From Thermococcus paralvinellae (lineage in GTDB: Archaea > Methanobacteriota_B > Thermococci > Thermococcales > Thermococcaceae), in assembly GCF_000517445.1 (NCBI RefSeq), contig NZ_CP006965.1, positions 1,030,681 to 1,094,680 on the forward strand: a stretch of 64,000 nt of DNA, given 5' to 3'. The notes under the pieces are model-generated. The model searched no databases, was not told the origin of the DNA, and saw only the letters and a list, made by a program, of their open reading frames with translations. This document shows positions 35,201-43,433 of this stretch, in pieces (the first letter of the stretch is position 1; the number at the start of each line of letters is the position of its first letter). The translations under genes and the position numbers were made by a program.

Positions 35201-35742
35201 TCCATAGCCTTCTTTTTCTTTGCATCATACTCGGCAATTCCAGATATCTCATCAATTATCATTCTCCTCTCAAGCGGAGACATTTTGATGAACTTTGTAA
35301 TATCACCCTGAAGAACCAAGTTGTATCCCTCAGGCGATATCATTGCAGCGCTCAAGATATCGAGAATATCACTTCTACTTGTTCTTTTACCATTAAGCCA
35401 GTATGTACTCCTTCCATCAGGATAGACTCTCCTCTTTATTACAACCTCATCCTCATCTACTGGAAATCCTCTATCTTCATTGTTAAAATAAATTGCAACT
35501 TCAGCATATTTAGCTGGAGGTTCCTTTTTAGTCCCTGCAAAAATTAGATCGCTTATCCTTGTGGCACGCATTGCTTTAGCAGAGAGTCCACCAAGAACAA
35601 AGAGTATAGCATCCCCAATATTACTCTTCCCACTTCCATTAGCACCAACTATTGCCGTGAATCCCCTAGAAAAAGGAACAACCACTTTTTTGTTACCATA
35701 TGATTTAAATCCTTTCATCTCAAGCTTTTCAATGTATGGCAT
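32215..35742 (-). CDS. smc: Chromosome segregation protein SMC
   Basis: A 1175-residue ATPase. Walker A is GANGSGKSN (residues 33-41) in the N-terminal head. Two long coiled coils flank a hinge (about residues 515-685, with GVYGSLAELI and GRLTFLPLNKI). The C-terminal head has the signature MSGGEKALTALAF and Walker B YLFDEIDAHLDD. The length is typical. ATG 35742 lies six bases after AGGTG. A palindromic GGCTATATATAGC near 35787 is the likely TATA region. It leads the smc-scpA operon. Confidence 0.96.
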   Translation of the reverse strand: MPYIEKLEMKGFKSYGNKKVVVPFSRGFTAIVGANGSGKSNIGDAILFVLGGLSAKAMRATRISDLIFAGTKKEPPAKYAEVAIYFNNEDRGFPVDEDEVVIKRRVYPDGRSTYWLNGKRTSRSDILDILSAAMISPEGYNLVLQGDITKFIKMSPLERRMIIDEISGIAEYDAKKKKAMEELKQAEENLARVDLLIHEVKRQLDKLEKERNDALRYLDLKEKLEKAKVTLLVGEIKRLEKLIKESEERDKQIEEETKEVESRLKEIVKEIIEKENLLAKIEKELEEKSEDGILELTRKISDVRSKIEMAKRNIELAKKEIEESQRRLIKSKEELKKISEEIEKSKSAIQRWSKRKEKLLKEIEEKEKERNELIIKLGEIDKNFTIAKQEFDKVTEELENAKRDFYMKESDIRKFEEEIERLKSKIVQNNARRLTLKNKIEELKTKIDEKKAELGEIESKMQKSEARLRKAERELEEKQQKLQKVVPELEKAKQELIKAEAQKEVSRNSAIEALKKANIPGVYGSLAELIRIKDDNYLVAIDVALGSHADNVVVEDDKVAEKAIKFLKENRLGRLTFLPLNKIKPRSLKEPSLGIPAMDVVDYDPKFQNAVAYALGDTLIVNDMDEARAVGIGKVRMVTLGGELLERSGAIVGGYYKPKARLAVNTEEMKKRVENLEREKERLEAEINALKVEYRGLERELFELRMKKSDVSKDLDVLQKDMDRLLKEDKLLSEEIKESEELIKALEKRIYDTKGELAKLKGKIERLEKKKDKLKKALDNPEARELNQKIREVEHEISKLREELSKVESKLENLDVRINEELLPRKADLEEEIEGLVNRINAFKQSIAKNEEDISKLQEELRKLEEQESEVKEELKALRDKREELKKEIIQLREEKDKLNNRLQELRIEANTLKIKIAQYTAQLQEKNRELKHHDTKLVKEIPLDLEKLREEIEQMEEEIKELEPVNMKAIEDFEIVERRYMELKSKRERLEAEKESILEFIDEIEAQKKNVFMTTLNAIAKNFSELFAKLSPGGSARLILENPDDPFSGGLEIEAKPAGKEVKRIEAMSGGEKALTALAFVFAIQRYKPAPFYLFDEIDAHLDDANVKRVADLIKEASQHSQFIVITLRDVMMANAEKIIGVSMRDGISRVVSLSLEKAMEYLEKAKQRSALGL

Positions 35743-35841
35743 CTCATACACCTAAGGGGAAAGATTGGAATAGAGGCTATATATAGCTTACTACACTACA
35801 TAACACTACAATATTGGAATGTCATGGAGATAATAAGACCC

Positions 35842-36300
35842 CTATCCCTCAACAATTCGTTTAAGAAGAGCAATCACCCTCTTGTCCAGTCCTTCACTAA
35901 TACTCACAATAAATCCAGAATTATTCAAAAGTGCCATGTCTCTAAGCTTTCCTGTAAATTTCAGTGCCGCTTCAAGACCCCGTTCCATCATCAAATATTC
36001 GAATGCATCCAAAACTATTATTGGTGATTCTCTCTCTATTATTTCCCAAACTTTTTGCTCAATAACATATAACTCCGAAGGGGAGACAGCATTGGGATGA
36101 TCCACCTTACTTACCCAAATCCAAAAAGAGTCATCTTGCTTATTTGGAGGGTTTCTACTTATTAGAACTTTTTTCCTATTAGGGAACCTGTTTAAGATTT
36201 CTGGCACCCTGGAATAATGAACTACTTGGAAAAGTGAATTCTTTTCTTGACATTTCTCATCATCAATGGAATTCATGTCTGCAATAAACATCTTGAACAT
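35842..36300 (-). CDS. DUF835 family protein
   Basis: The 152-residue protein has the DUF835 core: VVHYSRVPEILNRFPNRKKV, LISRNPPNKQDDSFWIWVS, and ESPIIVLDAFEYLMMERGLE, with a final TLRD-like KLRDMALLNNSGFIVSI. DUF835 resembles a degenerate ATPase or receiver-like fold found often in Thermococcales. Its role is unknown. GAGAGGGAT precedes the ATG. It lies alone between smc and the epimerase gene. Confidence 0.78.
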   Translation of the reverse strand: MFKMFIADMNSIDDEKCQEKNSLFQVVHYSRVPEILNRFPNRKKVLISRNPPNKQDDSFWIWVSKVDHPNAVSPSELYVIEQKVWEIIERESPIIVLDAFEYLMMERGLEAALKFTGKLRDMALLNNSGFIVSISEGLDKRVIALLKRIVEG

Positions 36301-36505
36301 TATCCATCCCTCTCTGGATATAGGTCCAACTTATATTGATTTTAACCTAATAGAATATTGACACTTATTGGAACATACAGATTTTAGGAATAGGACATCT
36401 TGCCAATAATTGATTAAATTCCAAATTTATAAAGCTTTGCCCTTATTTTTCAGTAAATGTATGCCCAAAAATATAGAAAAGATACAAGTTTTAACATAAT
36501 ATTGG

Positions 36506-36907
36506 TCATTCCTTTCTTTCACATAATTCTAACAAAACACCATTGACACTTTTTGGGTGAACAAACGCTATCTTTGCACCGCCTGCGCCAATTCTTGGCT
36601 TCTCGTCAATCAGCCTGAACCCTTCCTCTTTAAGCTTCTCCAAGTGTTCTTCAATGTTTTCAACGCCAAGAGCGATGTGATGAATGCCTTCCCCTCTCTT
36701 AGCAATGAACTTCGATATTGGAGAATCCTCACTTGTCCCTTCTAAAAGCTCAATTCTGCTTTCACCAACCTTAAATACAGCAACTCTAACTTTTTGGTCT
36801 GGAACTTCTTCAATCTCAGCAACTTTCAACCCAAGCTTTTCCCAAAGCTTTACTGCCTCATCCAAATTCTTAACGGCAATACCAACATGGTCAATTTTCT
36901 TTATCAT
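36506..36907 (-). CDS. mce: Methylmalonyl-CoA epimerase
   Basis: A 133-residue vicinal-oxygen-chelate protein. [20 protein letters not shown] gives the first metal His, and [18 protein letters not shown] and the [10 protein letters not shown] end supply the remaining ligands. It interconverts the two epimers of methylmalonyl-CoA. Its ATG overlaps the meaB stop (ATGA). The three genes 36506-38346 form a mutase-support operon. Confidence 0.93.
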   Translation of the reverse strand: MIKKIDHVGIAVKNLDEAVKLWEKLGLKVAEIEEVPDQKVRVAVFKVGESRIELLEGTSEDSPISKFIAKRGEGIHHIALGVENIEEHLEKLKEEGFRLIDEKPRIGAGGAKIAFVHPKSVNGVLLELCERKE

Positions 36908-37863
36908 ACCTTCACCCCCAGAGTTTCCTCCAAAACAACCTCAGCAGCAGAGTAAGGATCAATTTCTCTTTTTACGATTTTATCAATGAGTTTTGAGAGC
37001 TCTTTATCTCTGAGCTTTTCACTAATTTTCCTCGCAACGGAGTCAGAAACAATTGTCTTTATCTCCTCCTCTGCCCTAAACTTCTTTTTTCTCTCAATTT
37101 CCCCACTCTCTTCAAGGAATTTCTTGTGCTCCTTTATTGCTTCCCAGAGGTCTTTAATGCCTCTCATAGTGACTGCAACTGTCTCAACTATCGGCGGCCT
37201 CCATCCTCTTTTCTCCCACTTCTCCTTTTCAAGGTCAAGCATCAAATTGAGCTCAAAGAAAGTTGCATCTGCTCCCTCTTTATCAGCTTTGTTTATGACG
37301 AATATATCTGCAATCTCCATTAAACCCGCTTTGATTGCCTGAATGTCATCTCCTAAGCCGGGAACGGTTACTAACACTACAGTATCAGCTGTTTTAACGA
37401 TATCAATTTCAATCTGCCCAACACCAACAGTTTCAACAAAAATAACATCACATCCATAGGCATCAAGGACTTTTATTGCATCATTTGTTGCTTTTGCCAG
37501 TCCACCCAGACTTCCACGAGTAGCCATGCTTCTGATGAAAACTCCAGGATCCGTTGAGTGCCTCTGCATTCTAATCCTATCGCCAAGCAATGCACCACCA
37601 GTGAACGGGGAGGTGGGATCAATGGCAATGACTCCAACTATTAAGCCTTCATTACGAGCTTGTTTTATGAGTTTGTCAAGGAGTGTTGACTTCCCAGAAC
37701 CAGGAGGGCCAGTAATGCCGACAATATAAGCATTTCCAGTGTACTTGTAAATTTTTTTCACTATTTCACGGGCCTTTTCTTCATCATTCTCAACGAGAGT
37801 TATTAACCTTGCAGTTGCCTTCTTATCTCCCTTGAGCATCCTCCCAATTAAGTCGTCGATCAT
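36904..37863 (-). CDS. meaB: Methylmalonyl-CoA mutase-associated GTPase MeaB
   Basis: A G3E-type GTPase of about 319 residues. [18 protein letters not shown] is the P-loop, [17 protein letters not shown] and [14 protein letters not shown] the switch regions, and [11 protein letters not shown] the base-specificity motif. MeaB protects methylmalonyl-CoA mutase and gates its cobalamin loading. The start is chosen at [10 protein letters not shown] (ATG 37863); in-frame codons upstream are possible. It overlaps mce downstream by four bases. Confidence 0.94.
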   Translation of the reverse strand: MIDDLIGRMLKGDKKATARLITLVENDEEKAREIVKKIYKYTGNAYIVGITGPPGSGKSTLLDKLIKQARNEGLIVGVIAIDPTSPFTGGALLGDRIRMQRHSTDPGVFIRSMATRGSLGGLAKATNDAIKVLDAYGCDVIFVETVGVGQIEIDIVKTADTVVLVTVPGLGDDIQAIKAGLMEIADIFVINKADKEGADATFFELNLMLDLEKEKWEKRGWRPPIVETVAVTMRGIKDLWEAIKEHKKFLEESGEIERKKKFRAEEEIKTIVSDSVARKISEKLRDKELSKLIDKIVKREIDPYSAAEVVLEETLGVKV

Positions 37864-37911
37864 TTGCATCACTTGGTTTAATTATCCAGCTTAAAAATAT
37901 AAAGTTTAGGA

Positions 37912-38346
37912 TTATGTCTCCTCCTTGAATCTCTTTAGGTTCTTAACACTCTCGTCTATGAACTCTATCACCTTATTCAATGGAGTTCCAGGACCAAACA
38001 CTTCGGCAACACCCATCTTTTTGAGCTCTTCCGCGTCATCAGGTGGGATTATTCCCCCAGCAAAAACAACTACGTCCTCGTTAATCTTCAAACCTCTCTC
38101 TTCGAGAAGCTTGAGAATCTTAGGAATAAGAACCATATGAGCTCCAGATAGGATGCTTATGCCTAGAACTGCGGCGTCTTCTTGGATAACTGTTTCTACT
38201 ATCTGCTCGGGAGTCTGCCTTATACCGGTGTAGATGACCTCGAAACCTGCGTCACGTAGTGCCCTCGCAACCACCTTAGCCCCCCTGTCATGGCCATCGA
38301 GGCCTGGCTTAGCTATTACAACTCGAACTTTTGAACGCTCGACCAT
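37912..38346 (-). CDS. mcmA2: Methylmalonyl-CoA mutase, cobalamin-binding small subunit
   Basis: A stand-alone B12-binding domain of 144 residues. [19 protein letters not shown] contains the DxHxxG motif whose His binds cobalt. [17 protein letters not shown] and [15 protein letters not shown] complete the Rossmann-like fold. In archaea the catalytic large subunit is a separate gene, not in this window. GGTGGAGGG precedes the ATG. meaB follows after about 40 bases. Confidence 0.93.
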   Translation of the reverse strand: MVERSKVRVVIAKPGLDGHDRGAKVVARALRDAGFEVIYTGIRQTPEQIVETVIQEDAAVLGISILSGAHMVLIPKILKLLEERGLKINEDVVVFAGGIIPPDDAEELKKMGVAEVFGPGTPLNKVIEFIDESVKNLKRFKEET

Positions 38347-38466
38347 TTCCCTCCACCAAGTTTTCCCTACTCTCTGTTCCTATTTAAAAGTTGTCAAAAC
38401 TAAAGGTTCAACTTTACATTGGATATTTTGTCCAGGGATTTGGAAAGTACAAAGTTTACAAAATCT

Positions 38467-38480
38467 GAACATACATGTTC
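38467..38480. promoter_or_regulatory. Inverted repeat GAACAT-AC-ATGTTC
   Basis: A 6-bp dyad with a 2-bp spacer lies near the middle of the 250-bp gap between the divergent mutase-subunit and PHP genes. It could be an operator for either side. Nothing else is seen in the gap apart from a CATTTAAT element near 38571, probably the PHP gene TATA box. Confidence 0.35.
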
Positions 38481-38596
38481 ATAATATGGCAATGGACAAA
38501 AAGAATAGATGGCATTTCTAACCTCAAATCTCGACAAATATTCACCATGTTTAAGTCTTAAACCAAAAAGCATTTAATTGACTCGGCATCTACAAT

Positions 38597-39262
38597 ATGC
38601 AGGTTTTTAGAATGATAGACCTGCACACCCATACTCAATATTCTGATGGCATTGGAATGATTAGAGATAATGTTGCTGAAGCGGAGAGAAAAGGGCTTAG
38701 GCTAGTTGGTATAAGCGATCACATTCACCATTTCACTCCCAAAAAATTCAATACATACATTTCTGAGATTGAACAGATAAAGAAAGAGAGTGAAATTACT
38801 GTTCTAGCTGGGATTGAAGCTAACATCTTCACAACAGGCGTTGATATAACCAGCGAAATGGCAAAAAAGCTTGATTATGTTATTGCTTCCGCCCACGTAT
38901 GGCTTGATCCTGAAGGAATTAACGTGTATCTTGATTTAATTAAAATAGCAATTCAAGACGAAAATGTAGACATAATTGGACATTTTGGAAACGTTTTCCC
39001 CTATATCGGATACCCAAGCTATGAGGAGTATTTAGAAATTGTTGAGCTCGCCGAAGAGTACGGCAAAGCCTTTGAAATCAGCTCCCGCTACAGAGTTCCA
39101 GAGCTGGATTTCATTAAGCTGTGCATCAGAAGGGGAATTAAGCTGACATTTGCAAGTGATGCCCATATTCCCAGTGATGTTGGGGCTATTAGGTGGAGCG
39201 AAAAGGTCTTCAAAAAAGCTGGTGGAACAAGGGAGGACTTGCTATTTTCAGAACTGCTTTAA
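38597..39262 (+). CDS. PHP domain metal-dependent phosphoesterase
   Basis: MIDLHTHTQYSDGIGMIRDN gives the first two PHP metal motifs. GISDHIHHF, LAGIEANIF, IASAHVW, DIIGHFG and FASDAHIPSDVG supply the others, so the trinuclear metal site appears complete. Family members include histidinol phosphatase and other phosphoesterases; the substrate here is unknown. The start may be ATG 38597 (leaderless, TATA 25 bases upstream) or ATG 38612. The 3' end overlaps the opposing maf gene by 15 bases. Confidence 0.85.
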   Translation: MQVFRMIDLHTHTQYSDGIGMIRDNVAEAERKGLRLVGISDHIHHFTPKKFNTYISEIEQIKKESEITVLAGIEANIFTTGVDITSEMAKKLDYVIASAHVWLDPEGINVYLDLIKIAIQDENVDIIGHFGNVFPYIGYPSYEEYLEIVELAEEYGKAFEISSRYRVPELDFIKLCIRRGIKLTFASDAHIPSDVGAIRWSEKVFKKAGGTREDLLFSELL

Positions 39263-39808
39263 CGGAAATCCCAGCTTTTTAAGCTCGAGCACAACTTTAA
39301 TTGGCAAGCCGACAACATTGTAAAAGTCTCCATGAATCCACTCTATGAAAATGGCAGCTTTTCCTTGGATTGCATAGGCTCCAGCTTTGTCTAAAGGCTC
39401 TCCCGTGCCTACATACCACTCAATTTCTTCCTCACTAAGCTCCCTAAACTTAACTTTCGTGACTTCAAAGCCGGTAATCTCCTTTCCTTTGTGGATTATG
39501 CAGTAGCCTGTGATAACCTCGTGAACCTTTCCGCCTAATAGCTTAAGCATTTTCTTTGCTTCTTCTTTATCTTTGGGTTTCCCAAGGACTTTGTTCTCAA
39601 GGACAACTATTGTATCAGCTCCAACAACAGTGCCTCCCGTTCTGTTGTACACTTCCCACGCCTTTCTCCTTGCGACTTCAATTGCCTTCTCTCGTGGGTT
39701 TTCCCCAATAACGTTTTCATCAGCGTTACTTGGCACTACCTTAAAGTTCTCAAAGAATCTCCCCAAAATTTCCCTTCGTCTTGGGCTTTGAGATGCTAAT
39801 ATGAACAT
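39248..39808 (-). CDS. maf: Maf-like nucleotide pyrophosphatase
   Basis: The 186-residue protein starts MFILASQSPRRREILGRFF, the Maf signature. VGADTIVVLENKVLGKPKD, the HEVITGYCII segment and DKAGAYAIQGKAAIFIEWI, which holds the QG motif, complete the active site. Maf proteins hydrolyse modified or canonical nucleoside triphosphates (dTTP, UTP, m5UTP), acting as house-cleaning enzymes. A short untranslated region separates it from the C/D RNA locus. Confidence 0.92.
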   Translation of the reverse strand: MFILASQSPRRREILGRFFENFKVVPSNADENVIGENPREKAIEVARRKAWEVYNRTGGTVVGADTIVVLENKVLGKPKDKEEAKKMLKLLGGKVHEVITGYCIIHKGKEITGFEVTKVKFRELSEEEIEWYVGTGEPLDKAGAYAIQGKAAIFIEWIHGDFYNVVGLPIKVVLELKKLGFPLKQF

Positions 39809-39844
39809 CGAAAGGGACTTAAGAACTTAGGATAAAAACCTTTC

Positions 39845-39901
39845 GGGCGATGATGACAATTTCGCTAGCTGAAGGTGATGACTACCCTCGCAACTGAGCT
39901 C
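39845..39901 (+). ncRNA. C/D box sRNA with canonical C, D', C' and D boxes
   Basis: Box C ATGATGA (39850-39856), D' CTGA (39869-39872), C' GTGATGA (39875-39881) and D CTGA (39894-39897) are all consensus. The flanks GGGC and GCTC form a 4-bp terminal stem including one G-T. The D' guide (39857-39868) contains AATTTCGCTA, complementary to UAGCGAAAUU, a highly conserved 23S rRNA segment (E. coli about 1931-1940, from memory). The N+5 rule points to the C in that segment. The D guide is CTACCCTCGCAA with no target recognised. It sits between two minus-strand genes. Confidence 0.88.
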
Positions 39902-39917
39902 TTGAAAATATTAAAAT

Positions 39918-41726
39918 TCAAAGGGAAGCCCAAATTTCAATTCCAGCTTCAAGCAAGCGCTTAAGCTCCCTTCCAATTGGTGTGTTCTTGTTCACCTTAA
40001 CTATGCCCTTCTTTGAGGGCGTTGCTGTGAACACATACTGCTCTCCACCGAAGAACTTCAAAGGCTTCTTTGCATAATCTGATGAAACTCTCAAGACAAT
40101 CTGCTTCTTCTTTTCTTCTACCTCAACTGGTATCTTCTCTTTTGGCATCTCCTTCATCTTCTCTTCAAAGCTCCTCACGTCAATGCTTATGCCCAATCTC
40201 TTCTCAATCTCTGTGATTCTTTTGCCCTTCTTTCCAATTATTGCCGGAATGTCAAACTCATCTGCATAGATCACTGCTTTGTGCGGGCTTACAAGCTCGA
40301 CTTCAGTATAAACATCTGGCAGGAATTTTTTGATTTCTTGCTTGAGCTTCTTCTCTGCTAATTTCATAGCTGGTGGCTTTTCCTTCTTTTTCACTGGAAC
40401 AACACTTATCTCTTCACCGTAGGTGTAGATTTCATATTCAAGCTCTCCGGTCTCAAAGTCTCTGACTTCAATTACTGGTCTTGCCAAGTCTTCCTCCGTC
40501 ATTCCGCTTGGCACCTTAACCTTATACTCAAGCGTCAGAACCTTGTCAACTTTTCCAGCCTTGATGAAAATCACTGTATCAACTATCTGCGGTATCATAC
40601 CCAATTCAACCCTTCCAATGAAACGTTGAATTGCATCAATAGGCTTAGTGGCATGAACCACACCAACCATGCCAACGCCAGCTAATCTTAGGTCAGCGTA
40701 AATTTTGAAATCACTTGTTTTTCTCATTTCGTCGAATATCGTGTAATCTGGTCTGACTAGGAGCAAAACATCTCCTGTTTTTTCCATTCTGCCACCAAGA
40801 GCTGTATATTGAGTTATCTCCTCGCTTACTTGCAAGTCTCTCGGCTTTTCCATTGTCTTAACTATTTTACCCATTGAGGCATAGTATTCAGCCAAAGCTT
40901 GGGCAAAGGTTGTCTTACCTTCCCCAGGAGCACCTGCAATAAGTATCCCTTGGGCTTTGTCTGTTAATCTTTCCAAAAGCTTATCTGAGAGCTCGTAATC
41001 TTCAATGCTGAGCTTTGTAATTGGTCTAACCGCTGTAATTTCAATTCTGTCAGCAAATGGTGGCCTTGCTATCACAATACGATAGTTTCTGAGCTGAACA
41101 ACAGTTGCTCCTGGCTCATCAAGTTCAATGAAAGACTCCGGATCTCTCTTTGCCCTTTCAACTATATCATCTGCTATTTCCTCAAGCTCCTCGTCCGTTA
41201 GTGGTTCATCTCTAATTGGAACTAAACGCCATTCACCAGGCTTTCCTTTCTTGGCTAATGGTCTTATTCCCGCCTTAAGATGAACACTCATGGTGTGTTC
41301 GTCAAAGAAGTCTTCCAAGCGATGTTTAACCTCTTTTCTGCCTGTTAGATAGACAACCTCAATTCCCTTGGCTATGGCAATATCCCTTTGAACTTGATCT
41401 CCGGTAATGAGGACTGCATTAAGCTCTCTCGCGACTTCTCTGACCATGTGGTCTATTTCTCCCGCCTTTGCTCTTCTAATCTGCCAGAGTTCTGGTCTCT
41501 CTCCATAAAATTCAAGCAAAATTTTATTTTCATCTGCCATCTTCCTTAGCTTCTTAAGCTCCTCCAGTCCCACATGTCCTATTGCTTTGCCTTCGTTAGC
41601 TTGATGTTCAATCTCAGCTATAACTGCTTCTGGAATGATTACTTTAACTTTCTCACCTAGACTCTCTAAATATTGAGTCAACCTCCCGTCTACAATCACA
41701 CTTGTATCTGCAACGAATACTTTCAT
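39918..41726 (-). CDS. PIN and KH domain ATPase (PINA type)
   Basis: About 602 residues in three parts. An N-terminal PIN domain opens MKVFVADTSVIVDGRL with later acidic residues (GDQVQRDIA). A central PilT/VirB11-like ATPase has Walker A GAPGEGKTTFAQAL and DEMRKTSDFKIYADLRLAG. A KH domain follows (PAIIGKKGKRITEIEKRLGI). The Sulfolobus PINA is a hexameric ATPase acting on Holliday junctions. ATG 41726 follows AGGTGAG; earlier in-frame codons lack this. It diverges from the MinD gene. Confidence 0.92.
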   Translation of the reverse strand: MKVFVADTSVIVDGRLTQYLESLGEKVKVIIPEAVIAEIEHQANEGKAIGHVGLEELKKLRKMADENKILLEFYGERPELWQIRRAKAGEIDHMVREVARELNAVLITGDQVQRDIAIAKGIEVVYLTGRKEVKHRLEDFFDEHTMSVHLKAGIRPLAKKGKPGEWRLVPIRDEPLTDEELEEIADDIVERAKRDPESFIELDEPGATVVQLRNYRIVIARPPFADRIEITAVRPITKLSIEDYELSDKLLERLTDKAQGILIAGAPGEGKTTFAQALAEYYASMGKIVKTMEKPRDLQVSEEITQYTALGGRMEKTGDVLLLVRPDYTIFDEMRKTSDFKIYADLRLAGVGMVGVVHATKPIDAIQRFIGRVELGMIPQIVDTVIFIKAGKVDKVLTLEYKVKVPSGMTEEDLARPVIEVRDFETGELEYEIYTYGEEISVVPVKKKEKPPAMKLAEKKLKQEIKKFLPDVYTEVELVSPHKAVIYADEFDIPAIIGKKGKRITEIEKRLGISIDVRSFEEKMKEMPKEKIPVEVEEKKKQIVLRVSSDYAKKPLKFFGGEQYVFTATPSKKGIVKVNKNTPIGRELKRLLEAGIEIWASL

Positions 41727-41830
41727 GATCTCACCTCGCAAGCCGTAATTATCTTGACTTATAACCTTTGTCATTCTCTATGGCTAAAACTTCATAAAGG
41801 TTTAGGAACATAGGGAATAAAGGTGAGAGA

Positions 41831-42562
41831 ATGGGAAGATTGATTTCAATTGTTTCAGGTAAAGGAGGAACCGGAAAAACAACCACCACAGCTAATCTTG
41901 CGATTGCTCTTGGCAAATATGAGCAAAAAGTTTGTGCTGTTGATGCTGACTTGACTATGGCAAACTTAAGTTTGGTTATGGGTCTTGATGACGTTGATGT
42001 CACAATTCATGATGTTCTTGCAGGAGAGGCAAAGATAGAAGATGCCATATACCCTACCAAATACGAGAATGTTGAAGTTGTTCCTGCAGCAGTTGATTGG
42101 GAAAATGTGATAAAAGCTGACCCTAGAAACTTGCCCAAAGTTATAGGACCTCTGAAAAATAGATTTGATTTCGTTTTAATTGATTGTCCCGCAGGTCTCC
42201 AAATGGATGCTATGAGTGCAATGCTCAGTAGTGAGGAAGCAATTATAGTTACAAACCCTGAAATATCTTGTATGACAGATTCAATGAAAGTAGGTGTTGT
42301 ATTAAAAAAAGCAGGCTTAGTTATATTGGGATTTATCCTAAATCGTTATGGGAGAAGTGAAAATGACATACCCCCAGATGTCGCTGAAGAAGTCATGGAA
42401 ATACCCCTTTTAGCTGTAATCCCAGAAGATCCTGCAGTTAGGGAAGCCACACTTGAGGGGATCCCTGTTGTTGCTTACAAACCAAAGTCTAAAGGAGCAA
42501 AGGCATTTCTGCAATTAGCAGAAAAAATAATTGAAATTGGAAAATGGGTGAGTCAAAAGTGA
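41831..42562 (+). CDS. MinD-family P-loop ATPase
   Basis: A 243-residue deviant Walker ATPase with SGKGGTGKTTTTANLAIALG (P-loop within residues 9-18), VDADLTMANLSLVMG, and DCPAGLQMDA. No ferredoxin insert is present, unlike the gene at the window start. The C-terminal amphipathic stretch (AFLQLAEKIIEIGKWVSQK) could be a membrane-targeting helix as in MinD. It may place proteins at the cell pole or membrane. It overlaps the GPN GTPase gene by 19 bases. Confidence 0.88.
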   Translation: MGRLISIVSGKGGTGKTTTTANLAIALGKYEQKVCAVDADLTMANLSLVMGLDDVDVTIHDVLAGEAKIEDAIYPTKYENVEVVPAAVDWENVIKADPRNLPKVIGPLKNRFDFVLIDCPAGLQMDAMSAMLSSEEAIIVTNPEISCMTDSMKVGVVLKKAGLVILGFILNRYGRSENDIPPDVAEEVMEIPLLAVIPEDPAVREATLEGIPVVAYKPKSKGAKAFLQLAEKIIEIGKWVSQK

Positions 42563-43302
42563 TAATAGTCTTTACTGGAACTGCAGGGAGTGGAAAAACT
42601 ACAATAACCACTAGGTTTGGAAAATATTTGGCTGAGAAGGGATATGAGGTTGGTTATGTGAACTTGGATACAGGAGTCAAGAAGCTGCTCTACAAACCCG
42701 ATATAGATGTGAGAAAAACTATAACTGTTGAGAAGATAATGAAAGAAGGCTATGGTCCTAATGGAGCAATTGTGGAGAGTTATGATAGATTAATGCCACA
42801 TATTGATGAATACATTGCTGGTATTTTAGAACTCAAGCAGAAAAAAGATTATGTTATCATTGATACGCCAGGGCAAATGGAAACATTTCTTTTTCACGAA
42901 TTTGGAGTTAAACTGATGGAAAATCTGCCAGAACCACTTGTTGTCTATTTATTCAGTCCAGAAATTTTAAGGAAGCTACATGACTACTGCTTTGTCCGTT
43001 TTTTTGCCTTAATGATTGATTTAAGGCTCGGAGCAACAACAATTCCAGCAATGAACAAAATTGATACCATTGATGACTTAGAGAGGCATAAAAAGTACAT
43101 TGAGGATTTGGAGTATTTAACAACTAGACTAAAACTTGATCCTTCAACGCATGGGTTATTAGCTTACAAGTTATGTACATTTCTACCAGAAGTTTCTCCA
43201 CCTATCAGGATCTTGTATCTTTCTGCAAAGACTAGAGAGGGATTTGAAGATTTAGAAACTGTTGCGTATGAGCACTATTGCACTTGTGGAGATTTAACTT
43301 AG
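42544..43302 (+). CDS. GPN-loop GTPase
   Basis: The 252-residue protein has P-loop GTAGSGKTTIT, the diagnostic Gly-Pro-Asn loop in EGYGPNGAIVESYD, IIDTPGQMETFLFHEFG, and NKIDT. The Pyrococcus abyssi homologue Pab0955 is the structural type for the family. Eukaryotic members help assemble RNA polymerase II. The gene starts inside the MinD gene. Two cysteines near the end (EHYCTCGDL) are unusual but their role is unknown. Confidence 0.92.
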   Translation: MGESKVIIVFTGTAGSGKTTITTRFGKYLAEKGYEVGYVNLDTGVKKLLYKPDIDVRKTITVEKIMKEGYGPNGAIVESYDRLMPHIDEYIAGILELKQKKDYVIIDTPGQMETFLFHEFGVKLMENLPEPLVVYLFSPEILRKLHDYCFVRFFALMIDLRLGATTIPAMNKIDTIDDLERHKKYIEDLEYLTTRLKLDPSTHGLLAYKLCTFLPEVSPPIRILYLSAKTREGFEDLETVAYEHYCTCGDLT

Positions 43303-43372
43303 TTCATGCTATCCTTAATTTCTCCGTTTGCTTTTTCAAAAACTTTTTAGTTTATTGAAAACGTTTGCAAAG

Positions 43373-43408
43373 AGAAAAGAAAAAATCTTTTCTACTTCAA
43401 CTATATAT
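43373..43408 (+). promoter_or_regulatory. asnB promoter region: 8-bp inverted repeat plus TATA box
   Basis: AGAAAAGA and TCTTTTCT (43373-43380 and 43386-43393) flank five A residues, followed by a TATA box ACTATATATCC (43399-43409). The repeat directly abuts the BRE/TATA, so it may be an operator. It could instead be a weak hairpin end signal for the upstream gene. Confidence 0.4.
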
Positions 43409-43433
43409 CCTACCATCCTTGGAGGTGAAGGTG

